From assembly GCF_003286085.1 (NCBI RefSeq), contig NW_020825317.1, forward strand, positions 1,240,001 to 1,304,000: a DNA stretch of 64,000 nt, read 5' to 3'. Each line of letters starts with the position of its first letter. Within the stretch, counting starts at the first letter, position 1. This stretch comes from Drosophila persimilis. Taxonomy: Eukaryota > Arthropoda > Insecta > Diptera > Drosophilidae. Below are positions 44,867 to 56,809 of the stretch, in pieces. Position numbers and translations under genes: made by a program. The notes beneath the pieces are model-generated. The model ran no database searches and had not been told where the DNA came from. It saw only the letters and a program-made list of their open reading frames with translations.

Positions 44867-47800
44867 GACATGTTCAGACACGTTTTCTGTTTCTCCCGCA
44901 CGCACTCTTTGTCACTCAATGTAGCCATACTGACTTAGTATCGGGTATAACTGTAGAGTTGCGGTGTCCGCAGCAACTCACAACGTTCCCCCTCGTTTAT
45001 ATTAGGTACGTAAGGTTTCGAGCGATAGAGAGCAATACATATTTTGTTTGCGTTTAACAATCGAGCTCCTTAAATGTCTATCATATTAAATGTAATATAT
45101 TATTTGCCAACAACATAATAATTATTACTATGTACATAAAATTAAGACAACCATATAATATCTGTAAATATTGTACATATGGGCATTTCCAAGATGTCGA
45201 ACGGGACAATCGTACACTTTACAACTGGTAAGCAGCTAAAAATGAGACGAATTTTCAAAATTATTTTTCTTCTATAAAATTTCTTTTGATTAATTGATGC
45301 TATGGCCATTCAAGATTTTTGCAAAAACCCAATGAATTTGCACGGGACAAAAATATAAGAGATTTTCGCGGCGAGCAATTCAAAATTTAGATTCCAGCTA
45401 AAGTTGAGGCTATACATTGATGCAAATTTCCGATAAATGTTGTAGTTTATAATTTGTTTTCCGTTTGTCCGTTGTGACGGACATCTAAAATTTCTGTTTG
45501 CTCAGGCACAAATAAATACAATACCACAACAAATATGATTTGTAGCTTTTTTTTCTTGGCTAAAATCAGGCTAAGAAATATATCGTTTACCGATCATTTT
45601 CAGTGGTTTGTTAGATATGTACATATGTAGTTCAATACGTCAGAAAAGACTTTGAGAAAAAATGTTTTCAAGAATCATCTTTCTAATTGGAGAAAATAAT
45701 AAACGAAAAATGAGTATACAAACACCATTAGATAAAAGCTAATGAAATTATTATTATTATATAAAGCTAATAAATAGTTAAAACTAGGTATTAACAAAGT
45801 ATGGGGCTGGTTATAAATTAGTGGACTGTATACTCTTTTGAATATTGAGCTTATTTATTTATATTGGTTATTTAATATTGGTGGTTATTACAAGGTGTTT
45901 TACATTTACATAGGTACATATGTATCGACGCCCCCGTCGATGATGCGGCGCACAGTGGCGATTTGAACGAAAAGAGGTGGGAAAAGTTGGAGATTTGTTA
46001 TTTTTGTCAAACCATCTAAAATTTTGGTTATTTTTAAACTTTGGATGGGCTTTTAAAAGATATATCCTTAAATTTTTCCGAGATTTCTTTTTGTATATGT
46101 ACATATGTTTCTTGAACTATTTCATATAGCAAGCTGAAACGGCGGAATTCCCTACTGAGGGGCGGTACAAGCTATGCGCGCGGTTGGTTTCATCTATGTA
46201 CATACATATGTATAACTTTCTACTAACTTCCACTCCACAAAAGAAGTCGAGCCAAAAGGGAATTGAAAGATCATGCGATGCGACGGTCCAATGCAAAACG
46301 GTACACATCGATGTACATATGTGTGTGCAGCTGCGGGTTTTAGCTATACGTGTGAGAACATTAAAGCTATGTTTTGGACACAAGCAATAACAACACAGCT
46401 ATGCGCGTAAAAATAGTTACTTAGGCGATGTACTACAATCATGAGCGTGTAAATAGGTCAATCGCAATATACATGAACATTGAATTAAAAAACTACGAGG
46501 CTCATTTCTCAACAGTCGGTTTTGCCAATTGCAAAATATGAGTTCAAGGATCTCAGAACCTATAAGCGCCAGAGCAACCAAATTTGGTATCCACACTTCT
46601 GTGATATCGGACCTTGACCGTTTTGTGTCAAAGTTTCGCCACACCCCCTTCCGCCCCCGCAAAGGACGAAAATCTAATCTCAGAGACTATTAATGGTAGA
46701 GTAACCAAATTTAGTACCCGCACTCCTGTTAGATCTCACTATAAAACGTTTATCTCAAAATTTCGCCCCACCCCCTTCCGCCCCCAGAAAGGACGAGAAT
46801 CTGTTGCATCCACAATATTGCAGATTCGAGAAAACTAAAAACGCAGAATCATAGAGAATGACCATATCTATCAGATTGCTGAGTCTGGATCAGATCAGAT
46901 AATTTTTATAGCCAACAGGAACAAATCAATTTGCAGTGGCTACGCAGCGCCCGACGTCACGCTCAGACTGATTTTCTGTCTCTCTCGCACGCACTCTTTG
47001 TCGTTTCGTTTAATATTAGCGCCGTCTGCCGGAGGAGAGCCATACTGACTTAGTATCGGGTATAACTCACAACTCACAACGTTCCCCCTCGTTAATGTTA
47101 ATAACTTGGAAAATTAGTATATTAGCCTACAGTGTCATTCTTCCCTCCTTCCGCCTTCGGGTTCGCTGGAGTTTCGAGATCGATACTTAAGAACACCCAT
47201 ATGGAATGGAACTTGCAACAAATATGCTGATTCTAAAAATTTGTATGTGTGCTCTTCTTTAAATACTTCTTGTACCGATACGGAAGAAGATAGGACCATT
47301 TTATAGCACAGTGTTCGATGGAAAATGCGAGAGTTTCACAAGCTATTCACGCGTCACAATCTTCGCCCTCTTTCCGACGACTTCCCATAAATTCGCGATC
47401 ATCAATCATTGTATTTAGAAGTACACGCTCAAATGCGCTAACAGGAAATCAATATATCAACGCATGCCGATGGCACCACTGTCTCAATCACCTCTTACAC
47501 CAGCACGTGATGGGTTTGGTTTTTGAGCCAACGATTAGGATTTGATTAAACGGGGCAACTCTAAAACTATTGCGGTGCCCTCTATCGTACAATCATTACG
47601 ACAATTCATATAACTTATTTCTTTTCCATTTCGATTGCTGCTCCGCAACTCAGAGGGGACTCAACTCAAACGGGGAGCAAAAACGTTTCCCTAATCCAAG
47701 AGGTCTTATGCGTGGAACGCCTGTGAAGTATATGCCTCATGTTGCAAAGGGTTTTATTTCTCGCTGACTTGAGTATCGAGGGAAGCTTCCCATTTTTTGC

Positions 47801-49730
47801 TTCCCTTTTGCCCACTCGTGTTAAACACTGCTTTTTTTTTTATTCAAGCACAAAATAAAAATGAAAAGTAATGGAATTTATCTGAATACTTTGCGGCCAT
47901 GCTGTAAACTTTGCAAACCACGTAGAGTCGCCATTTTCCTACTATGGAATAGCTGCAACTCAGTTTTAATTTCAGGTAATACTCATAAGTAAAGAGCTAT
48001 TTATATTAGCATTATTGATATTAAGAATATCATATCAAAACCCATTCATTCAATAGCGATACTTGAAGTTGAAGTTTTGAATGTCAAATTAGATTAATTA
48101 GAATTGATATACATGTTCAGCCAGACTCCGTTTTTCACATACACAAAAGTTTTCCGATTTACTTTTGAATACACAAAAATTAGGTCTCCCGTTTTTACAT
48201 TCCGGAAGATTTATTCGTTTTCAAAACGAAAACATATTCGTTGAAGAAATGAAAAGTAAATGGCTTTTTATACATCGAAACGAACCTTAATTGGAAAAGA
48301 AAAACGAGGGGGAACGTTGTGAGTTGCTGCGGAGACCGCAACTCTACATTTATACCCGATACTAAGTCAGTATGGCTCTCCTCCGGCAGACGCCGCTAAT
48401 ATTAAGCGACACGACAAAGAGAGCGTGCGAGAGAGACAGAAAATCAGTCTGAGCGTGACGTCGGGCGCTGCGTAGCCACTGCAAATTGATTTGTTGCTTT
48501 TGGCTATAAAAATTATCTGATCTGATCCAGATTCAGCAATCTGATTATCGTCATCTATGATTCTGCGTTTTTAGTTTTCTCGAATCTGCAATATTGTGGA
48601 TGCAACAGATTTTCGTCCTTTGTGGGGGCGGAAGGGGGTGGGGCGAAATTCTAAGATATACGTTTTATATTGAGATCTAACAGGAGTGCGGATACTAAAT
48701 TTGGTTACTCTAGCGTTAATAGTCTCTGAGATTTGTGGATGCTCCAGATTTTCGTCCTTTGCGGGGGCGGAAGGGGGTGTGGTGAAATTTGGACACGAAA
48801 CGGCCAAGGTCCGATATCACATGAGTCTGGATACCAAATTTGGTTGGTCTAGCTCTTATGGGTTCTGAGATCCTTGAGCTCATATTTTGCAATTGGCAAA
48901 ACCGACCATGAAACCTGTGTGTTAGAGAGAGACAGAGCGAGAAAGAGTGAAATTGTTTTCTTGATTCTGGCTATAATAATTCAGATTTTGCACTCTGGAA
49001 GATATAGTCGTCCTCTACGATTCTGCGTTTTTGGTTTTCTCGTATCGTCGAAATTGTGGATGCCACAGATTTTCGCTCTTTGTGGGGGCGGAAGGTGGCG
49101 GGGCAAAGTTTTGAAATATTCTTGTAGCAGTGACATATCACAGAATCCTGGATCCAAAACATCGTTGCTCTAGCTCTTATAGTCTTTGAGCACTAGGCGC
49201 TGAAGGGGACGGACAGACGGAGGCACGGACAGACGGACAGACAGACAGGGCTCAATCGACTCGGCTATTGATGCTGATCAAGAATATATATACTTTATGA
49301 GGTCGGGAACGATTCCTTCTGGACGTTACACACATCCACTTTTACCACAAATCTAATATACCCCAATACTCATTTTGAGTATCGGGTATAAAAATAGATG
49401 ACTTATTTATGCATTAAAATAAACTTGACACCTATATCAGGGTAATTTAATTTTTGCTTTCTTTATAAATAACATAATCCGCCAAAGTACGGGTAAAAAC
49501 GGAGTCTGCCTGATTATATACGTACATCTAGCTTGTGGATTGTACCTTTTTTAGACAAGAAATTTCTGTCCCGTGCGACAGAGGCTTAAATGAAATTTTA
49601 AACGAGGGGAACGTTGTGAGGTGTTGCTGCGACCGGAACTCTACATTTGTACGCGATACCTAGTTAGTATGGCTACATTGAGTGACAAAGAGTGCGTGCG
49701 GGAGAAACAGAAAACGTGTCTGAACATGTC
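44867..49730 (+). repeat. Array copy 4 (long form)
   Basis: Same inverted junction at 44867, core 45003-46511, DINE fragment 46512-47093 with a 12-base deletion near 46676, core 47094-48304, full DINE 48305-49394, spacer, and a second DINE beginning 49603 that here continues into normal flanking sequence instead of a junction. Confidence 0.93.
48305..49394 (-). mobile_element. Full-length DINE-1 type Helentron; right arm of the array
   Basis: Complete element with hairpin end at left and TTTTGAGTATCGGGTATAAA at right. At 48540-48552 (CAATCTGATTATCG) it is a few bases shorter than 36161-36184 at the very site where the copy 2/3 and 3/4 junctions break. Confidence 0.93.
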
Positions 49731-50297
49731 GAAGATTTTCGTCCTTTGTGGGGGCGCAGGGGGGTGGGGCGAAATTTTCAAATATACCGGAGTGCGGATA
49801 CCAAATTTGGTTGCTCTAGCTTTTATAGTCTCTGAGTTCTGGGAAACATATTTTGCAATAGGCACAGCCGACCATGAATAGTGTGTGTTAGAGAGAAATA
49901 GAGCGAGAGAAAAGGAAAGTGTTTTCATCATATAGTCATCCTCTACGATTCTGCTTTCTATTTTCTCGTATCTTTAAAATTGTGGATGCCACAGATTTTC
50001 GCCCTTTGTGTGGACGGGGCGAAGTTTTGAAATATACTTGTAACAGTGACATATCAAAAAAGTCAGGATCCAAAACTTCGTTGCTCTAGCTCTTATAGTC
50101 TTTGAGCACTAGGCGCTCATAGGGACGGACAGACGAACAGACAGACAGGGCTGAATGGGCTCGGCTATTGATGCTGATCTAGAATATACGTATATACTTT
50201 ATGGGGTTGAAAGCGATTCCTTCTGGACGTTACACACATACATTTTCACCACAAATCTAATATACCCCTATACTCATTTTGAGTATCGGGTATAAAA
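49603..50297 (-). mobile_element. DINE-1 type Helentron, internally deleted
   Basis: Diverged 3' terminus (CGAGGGGAACGTTGTGAGGTG), then an internal deletion joining GAACATGTCG to AAGATTTTCGTCC near 49735. GA-rich run near 49888-49910, GACGGACAGACGAACAG tract, and an intact 5' end at 50297. Confidence 0.88.
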
Positions 50298-50478
50298 AGT
50301 TTAGTTTTAGTTTTAATGTCCGATCACTCCACGATTTCTTCCTGTTAGTCCGAGAATGGATTTTGTAGCCAGTCCATAGGTTGCAGGTTAAACTTCGCAA
50401 TATACTAATTCATTTTTTCTGCTAATAGCTTTAAAACCCATCCCCAATTTTCTGCATAACATTTGGAAACATTATATT

Positions 50479-51131
50479 TTTATACCCGATACTCAAAATG
50501 AGTATAGGGGTATATTAGATTTGAGGTGAAAATGTATGTGTGTAACGTCCAGAAGGAATCGTTTCCGACCCCATAAAGTATATATATTCTTCATCAGCAT
50601 CAATAGCCGAGTCGATTGAGCCCTGTCCGTCCGTCCGTCTGTCCGTCCCCTTCAGCGCCTAATGCTCAAAGACTATAAGAGCTAGAGAAACGATGTTTTG
50701 GATCCGGATTTCTGTGATATGTCACTGCTACAAAAATATTTCAAAACTTCGCCCCGCCCACTTCCGCCCCCACAAAAGACGAAAATCTGTTTGCATCCAA
50801 AATTTTAAAGATACGAGAAAACCAAATACGCAGAATCGTAGAGAATGACTATATCTTTTTATTATTATTTTTTTTTTTTTTGAATTGGATCGTATTATTA
50901 TTATAGCCAGCATCAAGAAAACAATTTCATTTTTTCTCGCCCTGTCTCTCTCTAACACACACGTAGCATAGCCGGCTTTGCTTAGAGTAAAACATTAGCG
51001 CCTAGATCTCAGAGACTATAAAATACTAATATATCGGACCGAGACGAGTTTGTTTCAAAATTTCGCCACACCCCCTTCCGCCCTCGCAATGGACGAGAAT
51101 CTGGGAATATTCACAAATCTCAGAGATTATT
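50479..51131 (+). mobile_element. DINE-1 type Helentron, 3' truncated
   Basis: The 5' end TATACCCGATACTCAAAATGAG is intact, with a short GTCCGTCCGTCTGTCC tract and a poly-T insertion at about 50868-50881 interrupting the region after the first module. It stops at GATTATTACC where LINE sequence follows; the hairpin end is missing. Confidence 0.87.
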
Positions 51132-51224
51132 ACCCTGTTAGACTATCAGAGTACTGTGGCACCGTCCACCAGGAGCCATCTATCTGTGACTAGACTTGAT
51201 GATGACTATGATACACACCAATGG

Positions 51225-51949
51225 TGCATAGGTGGACAATGCTGAATTACGTTAAACATTTTCATCTTGACTAATCGTAAAATAAAACATAAAGATAAAA
51301 TCAATGGTATTCCGCAAGGTTCGCCATTATCAGTAATACTGTTCCTAATAGCCTACAATAAAGTTTGCCATACAATAGAACCCCACAAGGGCTTCCAATT
51401 CTTTTCTTACGCAGATGACTTTACAATTGTTAAAAAAGTTAACAAGAAAATAAACACGGTGAACAGATAGTATGTCTGGTGGCTGGTGCGATTATTCAGG
51501 AGCACAACTATCAGTTAGTTAATCCCAACACCTACATATGAGTATTTGCAAAAATGGAGACACATGAACTCTATCCAATACGCTGAATGACCTCGTTATG
51601 TTCAAAAATACTATTGCCTGCCATTTTACCGGAACGGCCCACCCTCTAAAATGAGAAAACTAAAGTCCCTTTATCATGCTGATTTAAGGAGTGTGTTTGG
51701 TGCGTTCCGCATGACATCCATAAACAACTTCCCATTCGAAGTTGAACTGAAGCCTATCGAGTACAGACTGCAGTTCACCACTGAACAGGTCTCAAAGTCT
51801 TTTATGCAAAAATGTATAAAAACTAAGAGTCTCTAGTATTCCTTCAACCATACACAGGACATACAAATTCCGCAACCATTACGGATTATCCTCGCCCCAC
51901 CAACTAACTACCAAACTTAACCTATCGATATTCCACCAATGCAGCTCTC
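51225..51949 (+). mobile_element. I-clade LINE fragment (reverse transcriptase and C-terminal region)
   Basis: Plus-strand frames read MLNYVKHFHLD (about 51240), then NGIPQGSPLSVILFLIAYNK and FSYADDFTIV (51303-51430), carrying the GIPQGSP and YADD reverse-transcriptase motifs in I-factor style. Further down KMRKLKSLYHADLRSVFGAF (from 51650) and IEYRLQFTTEQVSKSFMQ occur, colinear with the region downstream of RT. The RT motif block keeps an open frame, but it is separated from its neighbours by stops and deletions. 5' truncated by the adjoining DINE. Confidence 0.75.
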
Positions 51950-52155
51950 ATGGTCTCTGAGATCTAGTCGCTCATTGGGACGGGAGACAGACGGACGGAT
52001 AGACAGACAGACATGGCTATATCGACTCGGCTATTGATGCTGATTAATAATATATATTTTATGGGTTCGGAAAAGCTCCCTTCTGCGCGTTACACACACC
52101 CACTGTCACCGCAAATCTTATATACTCGTATACTCTTTTTGCGTATAGGGTATAA
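51950..52155 (-). mobile_element. DINE-1 type Helentron, 5'-end fragment, diverged
   Basis: GTCTCTGAGATCTAGTCGCTC, the GACAGACGGACGGATAGACA tract and the diverged 5' terminus (TGCGTATAGGGTATAAA). Confidence 0.8.
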
Positions 52156-52194
52156 ACGAAGCACGCAGAAATTTGACGGGAAATTACGTTTATT

Positions 52195-52836
52195 TTGTTG
52201 TTGTACGCTGTTGTAATGCTCGCCGACATAGCTCTAGTCCAGGAGCCCTGGATTGCGACATGCAATTCAGTGGCCGGACTAAAGTCCTCAAATCACAACC
52301 TGTTCTACACAACATCGGTAAGCAGGAACAGAACCGTCGTACTCGTACGAAAGGGAATCCATGCTTACCTTATGTCTTATTACAGCACGGATGACCTGAC
52401 GGTTGTGATGCTGGAATGTGAGGAAAAGCGCCTTCTGGTGGCTTCCTGCTACATGGCTCACGGCAGACCCGCACCACCCGACGAACTCAGGAGCCTGGTG
52501 ACAGAAGCCGGCACCAAAAACTATCAACTCGTCATCGGGACGGATGCCAATGCCCACCACACTGTGTGGGGAAGCACCGACATCAATGATAGAGGTGAGT
52601 CAGTCTTAGACTTTATACTAGCAACTAATCTATATATAGCAAACGTCGGGGAGGAGCACACCTTCGTAGGTCCGACCTCGTCCAACGTGCTAGACCTAAC
52701 ACTTGCAACGGGAAACAGTACTACGGTATCTGGCTGGAGGGTCCTTGACAGACCCTCCGTCTCAGATCACAGGTACATTCAGTTTAATTGCGACTTCAAA
52801 CATTCTTCGAAGGTCATAGTCTATAGAAACCCCTGA
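52195..52836 (+). pseudogene. LINE endonuclease domain (LOA clade)
   Basis: The open frame holds the signature blocks of apurinic/apyrimidinic-type LINE endonucleases: IALVQEPWI (Glu of the metal site) about 15 residues in, IGTDANAHHTVWGS (Asp, Asn and catalytic His) near residues 110-125, LDLTLATG near 165 and SDHRYIQF (terminal His) near 190. The enzyme nicks target DNA to prime reverse transcription. The ATG at 52213 gives MLADIALVQEPW, but normal family proteins extend upstream, so the beginning is lost to 5' truncation. The frame ends at TGA 52834, followed by a frame change. Confidence 0.88.
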
Positions 52837-52874
52837 ATACAAACTAGGAAAAGTTAAAAAAGACAGTTACTTCG

Positions 52875-53945
52875 AAGCTCGCGAGTCCGGGCACAGTAAA
52901 ATCCGTGGAGGACATAGAGAAGTCTCTAGAGACCCTATCCATCGCGTTGCTGGACGCCTACCACACATCGTGCAAACCCTCGAGGACGAAGAAGAGGTCC
53001 AAGCCACTCTGGTGGAGCCGGGATCTCTCTCTTCAAAGGGACAACCTCAAGGAATTCTTTAAGATCGCAAAACAAGCGAACGAAGGAATCGTCTATGAGG
53101 AATACAGACTCCTACTCAGGAGCTACAAGAAGGAAATACGTAAAGCACAACGGAACTCGTGGAGGACCTTCTGCTCCAACATCGAGAAAGTGCCAGAAAC
53201 CGCACGGCTACTGAAGCTGCTCTCTAAGCAGCCTACCATACAAAGCCAATTAAAGCTAGATGACGGACAGTGGACAGAGGGCAGTGACGAAGCCCTAACA
53301 GAACTAATACATTTCCCTGGTTGCACCGAGGTCGCTGATGCCAAAGAGCACCAGGACCTAGCAACCGAGGAACAACACCCCCCAACAGATCTGTTAACCA
53401 CCAAGCGAATCCACTGGGCAATAGACTCCTTTGCGGGCGCAAAAGCACCAGGACTTGACGGGATATTCCCAGCCATGATGCAGGTGACCAAAGAGGCGAT
53501 TACGCCATGGCTCTCCGCAATATTCACAGCTTGTATAAGTACTGGCTATATCCCTATCCAATGGAGAACCTCGAGAGTTGTCTTCCTCCCAAAGGCATGA
53601 AAGTGCAGCAATGCGAGTCCCAAGGACTATAGACCGATAAGCCTTACCTCCTTTATATTAAAAACACTAGAAAAGCTGCTGGACTTACACATCAGGAATG
53701 AGGTAGGGGGACTGATGTCAACCAACCAGCATGCCTATACTAAAGGGAAATCGGTGGAGACCGCACTACACTCGGTAGTAGCTACCATTCAGAAAGCCCT
53801 TCACAATAAAAAGTATGCACTGGGAGTATTCGTGGACATCTCCGGAGCATTCAACAACGTGGCTACGGAAGCAATAACAAATTGCCTGGTAGCGACTAAT
53901 ACACACCCAGCAATCAACCTGTGGATAAGGAACCTCCTATGGTGA
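52875..53945 (+). pseudogene. LINE reverse transcriptase, N-terminal half (LOA clade)
   Basis: One frame, interrupted by TGA at 53598-53600, runs from SPGTVKSVEDIEKSLETL through SWRTFCSNIEKVP, GAKAPGLDGIFPAMMQ (RT block 0/1), WRTSRVVFLPKA, then after the stop KDYRPISLTSFILKTLEKLL, NQHAYTKGKSVETALHSV and LGVFVDISGAFNNV, which contains the first catalytic Asp of RT (FVDISGAF). The stop most likely replaces a Gly codon. The frame ends at 53945, where a shift moves the sequence to another frame. Confidence 0.88.
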
Positions 53946-54850
53946 AAGAGGCACACAGAGGCACACCCCAGGGTGGAGTCCTGTCGCCCCTCCAGTGGAA
54001 TCTGGTGGTCGACGACCTCATCAAGAGATACGAAAGGAAGGCCCCAATAATAACAGCTTATGCGGACGACATAAGCATACTTATTACGCGTGTTTGCCCA
54101 TCGACCCTCAGCTCACTAATGGAACGAACACTCAGGGAGATACGCGACAAGACGGACCTCATCCTCTTTACCAAGAGGTACAAGGTACCGATATGGACCC
54201 CCCCGAAGATCAATCAAACTAGGCTAACCCCAAAAACACAAGTCAAATACCTGGGCACAGTACTGGATAGTAAACTGGCATGGAAACCCAATGTATTGGA
54301 AAGGGTGAAGAAGGCCACCATTGCGCTTTATGCATCCAAGAAGATGCTCAGCAGCACATGGGGCCTGTCTCCGGCTCTGATGCATTGGATTTACATCTCG
54401 TTGTTGCGATCAACTCTGCTGTATGGAGTCTTAGTGTGGTGGCAAGCTACTGGAAAGAAAACGTATCATAAGCTTATGGAAAGGACTCAGCGACAGGCTT
54501 TGCTCTGTATTACAGGGGCGCTGAGGTCAACCCCAACAAAAGCACTCGAAACCCTACTTGGAATCGAACCCCTAGACATCCACGCCCGTCTGACTGCAGG
54601 AAAGGCAGCACAACGCCTCATCGCTTCAGGAAATATGTCACCACAAGAATACGGGCATAGTTCAATTGGAAGGGAAATGAACAGATCAAATGATTACATG
54701 ACCCCCCAAACATGCCTTGACGTAAAAACAACTGCATCTTTGGGACCTGAAGACTGGAAAATCGGAAGAGACCAAACGGAGCAATGTATATACGGACGGC
54801 TCCAAGATGGACGGAGGAGTAGGAGCGGGCCTATACTGTACAGACCCTGA
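53921..54850 (+). pseudogene. LINE reverse transcriptase, C-terminal half and connection (LOA clade)
   Basis: Frame carrying RGTPQGGVLSPLQWNLVVDD (RT block 4), TAYADDISILI with the catalytic YADD, VKYLGTVLDSKLAWK (thumb boundary), and a connection region with LRSTLLYGVLVWWQ, RTQRQALLCITGALRSTPT and LETLLGIEPLDI typical of LOA/R1/Jockey-group LINEs. The true protein leaves this frame shortly before 54783; the last 20 codons to 54850 are out of frame. All RT catalytic residues are present. Confidence 0.9.
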
Positions 54851-55625
54851 GATAAGGCTGTCATATAAGCTACCGGACCATTGTAGCATATTCCAGGCAG
54901 AGGTTTTTGCCATCAGGAAAGCAGCAGAGGTCGCTCTTCTCACTGAAAGAGCACACGATGCGGTTAACCTATTCGTCGACAGCCAAGCGGCGATAAGATC
55001 CATGCAGTCGTCCGCAGTCAGTTCCAGAAATGTCTTGGCGAGCAGGGAGGCACTAGATACCCTAAGCACGACAAAGTCAGTGCGGATCTACTGGATTCCC
55101 AGCCACCAGGGCATCGAAGGAAACGAGACGGCGGACGTACTAGCTAAGGAAGGCGTCGGGCTGGCGAATACGAGAACCGAGAACGTGCCTGTCTCCCTCA
55201 GAACGCTGCAAAGCGATCTAGAAAAGCAGGCCGGATCACAAACCGAAAGTAGGTGGAGGAGTACCACCGCCTGCACAACCTCGAAAAACATGTGCAAGGA
55301 CCGCAATGACAAACTCAGCCACTACCTGCTGCACCTACCACGGAAGGACTGCAGATTATTAGTGGGAATATTAACGGGCCACTGCCTGGCTGCGGCGCAT
55401 GCAACAAAGCTAGGAATCACAAACAGAGACAGTTGTAGGAAATGTGACGAACATGGGGCAACCGAAACCCCAGAACATCTTATCTGCAACTGTCCTGCTC
55501 TCTTAAGGGCAAGGAGGAAGTACTTGGGCGCGCCAGTGCTGGCATCACTGGAAGATGCCTCCAAGAGGATGCCACAGCAACTACTGGCCTATGCGAAAAA
55601 TACCTCGATCCTCGAGGACTTCTAA
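54783..55625 (+). pseudogene. LINE RNase H domain and zinc knuckle (LOA clade)
   Basis: Frame begins NVYTDGSKMDGGVGAGLY (first catalytic Asp), then FQAEVFAIRKAAEVA (Glu), VNLFVDSQAAIRSM (Asp) and IPSHQGIEGNETADVLAKEG (His and last Asp): a complete RNase H set that would remove RNA from the RNA-DNA hybrid. The C-terminus has CRKCDEHGATETPEHLIC, a CxxC..HxxxxC zinc knuckle followed by a basic stretch. It ends at TAA 55625. This block has no internal stop. Confidence 0.9.
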
Positions 55626-55721
55626 ACCCCCTAAACACTGCCGCGCGCGCCCCCCCCTATCCGGACAACTAAGGGCCATACTGGCCTATGTGGGGCCCCT
55701 CTGAGGGCCGTCCGGGTCAAC

Positions 55722-55739
55722 CTAACCTAACCTAACCTT
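55722..55739 (+). repeat. AACCT-type 3' tail of the LINE
   Basis: AACCTAACCTAACCTAACC follows the GC-rich 3' UTR, instead of a poly-A tail. The unit is a permutation of CCTAA, the complement of the common insect telomere repeat TTAGG. Confidence 0.8.
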
Positions 55740-55740
55740 T

Positions 55741-56809
55741 CCAAGTTTGATAATACCAGTAAAATGACAACGTGTTAAAATATACCAACAGTTTCCTTCC
55801 TGAGAAAAAAAAGTCCGTCTATGTATATAATTCTAATCGTACACACGAACTCGCATTCCCCAAAGCAATGCCCTTGGGAATGGAGAGAACCCAAAACAGA
55901 ATCGCTTCGTACTCCTAATGGTTTTTAGGGCAAGTGGAGGGTGCAAGGCCTGGCGTGGCTGCGAAAAGGGGATGCGGGTGCAGGATATTCTTTGGCTTGG
56001 CGCCATCCTAAATAAACAATTTAACAATTTGAAAATTCCATTTATTAACCTTTTCCCCTTAATAAACTTTCAGACTTACGCACTCAAGCACACATACACA
56101 TAATCCAAAATGCTGCTGATTCGAATAACAGGCCAGGAACAGGCCACAACCAATAAGGAGGCGAGAAATGCGAATGAATTGAAAGAAGAGAAAGACAGAG
56201 AAAACAGAGAGAACGGAGAAATGTTATATAGGTGATGTAGAGAAGAGAAGCGCAACACAGTAACTTGCTTGAGTGGATTAATAACAGAGTCAACAAGGAT
56301 AACACGCTTTAATTATGTATGTAGAGGCGAGTCGTGAGGTGCGATGTGTTTGCGGATGAATGGCGTCAGCAGTCGAAAACATCTCCACCAACAAACGTGC
56401 AAACAAACGAGCAGACAGCTAGCAAGCTCTGAGGAAGTGCAAGGATGTGCAGCTCCGCGGCAAGGGCTGAACCCTGCCTGGATTCATCCCACATAGAGGG
56501 AAACTCCAACTACGTGTGGTGTCCTACAATTCGAAACTAACTCTTGATCTGGAAAATCCCATTTAAATTTTGATGTTTTCGTATTATTTGATTAATTACA
56601 AAGGCCAACAGGGATTTTACTGCAGGCCTACACAAAAGTTTAGTTACTAGAAAAATATGCTGGAAGGAACTTTACTCCAAGTCTTCCTAAAATGTCGGCT
56701 TATGGTCAAAGTTTAGCGTAATATTAGTGCCTACATATTGGAGAGAGGTGATAGAATCAAGAAAAAATAATAACACAAAATGCAGGTGTATAAATTCGCC
56801 TTTCCAGAG
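55741..56809. other. Unassigned interval
   Basis: No recognised gene or repeat. A plus frame beginning ATG at 56110 (MLLIRITGQEQATTNKEARN) is only about 40 codons and acidic/basic-rich; the purine-rich run 56170-56225 explains it. Confidence 0.3.

Larger units (their letters stand above)
32363..49730 (+). repeat. Recent tandem amplification, four copies of a 3.7-5.0 kb unit
   Basis: Four head-to-tail copies share a 3.3-kb core (32605-35923 in copy 1) flanked by DINE pieces. Copy 1 32363-37356, copy 2 37357-41170, copy 3 41171-44866, copy 4 44867-49730. Copies 1 and 2 are offset by exactly 5000 bases with about ten substitutions seen over 3.8 kb; copies 2/3 and 3/4 are offset by about 3696 and 3685-3697. 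Copies 1 and 4 keep the full right-hand DINE, a 200-bp spacer and a second DINE; copies 2 and 3 lack these. No gene is recognised in the unit. Confidence 0.95.
52195..55740 (+). mobile_element. LOA-clade LINE (Bilbo/TRIM-like), nearly complete second ORF, broken
   Basis: One colinear element encoding apurinic endonuclease, reverse transcriptase, RNase H and a C-terminal zinc knuckle, ending in a GC-rich 3' UTR and an AACCT repeat. LOA-clade LINEs are the fly group with RNase H after RT; Bilbo and TRIM were described from obscura-group flies. The first ORF and the start of the endonuclease are missing (5' truncation). About four lesions separate the frames: a shift near 52840-52890, a TGA at 53598-53600, a shift near 53930 and a shift before 54783. 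High coding quality otherwise suggests a fairly young insertion. Confidence 0.9.
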
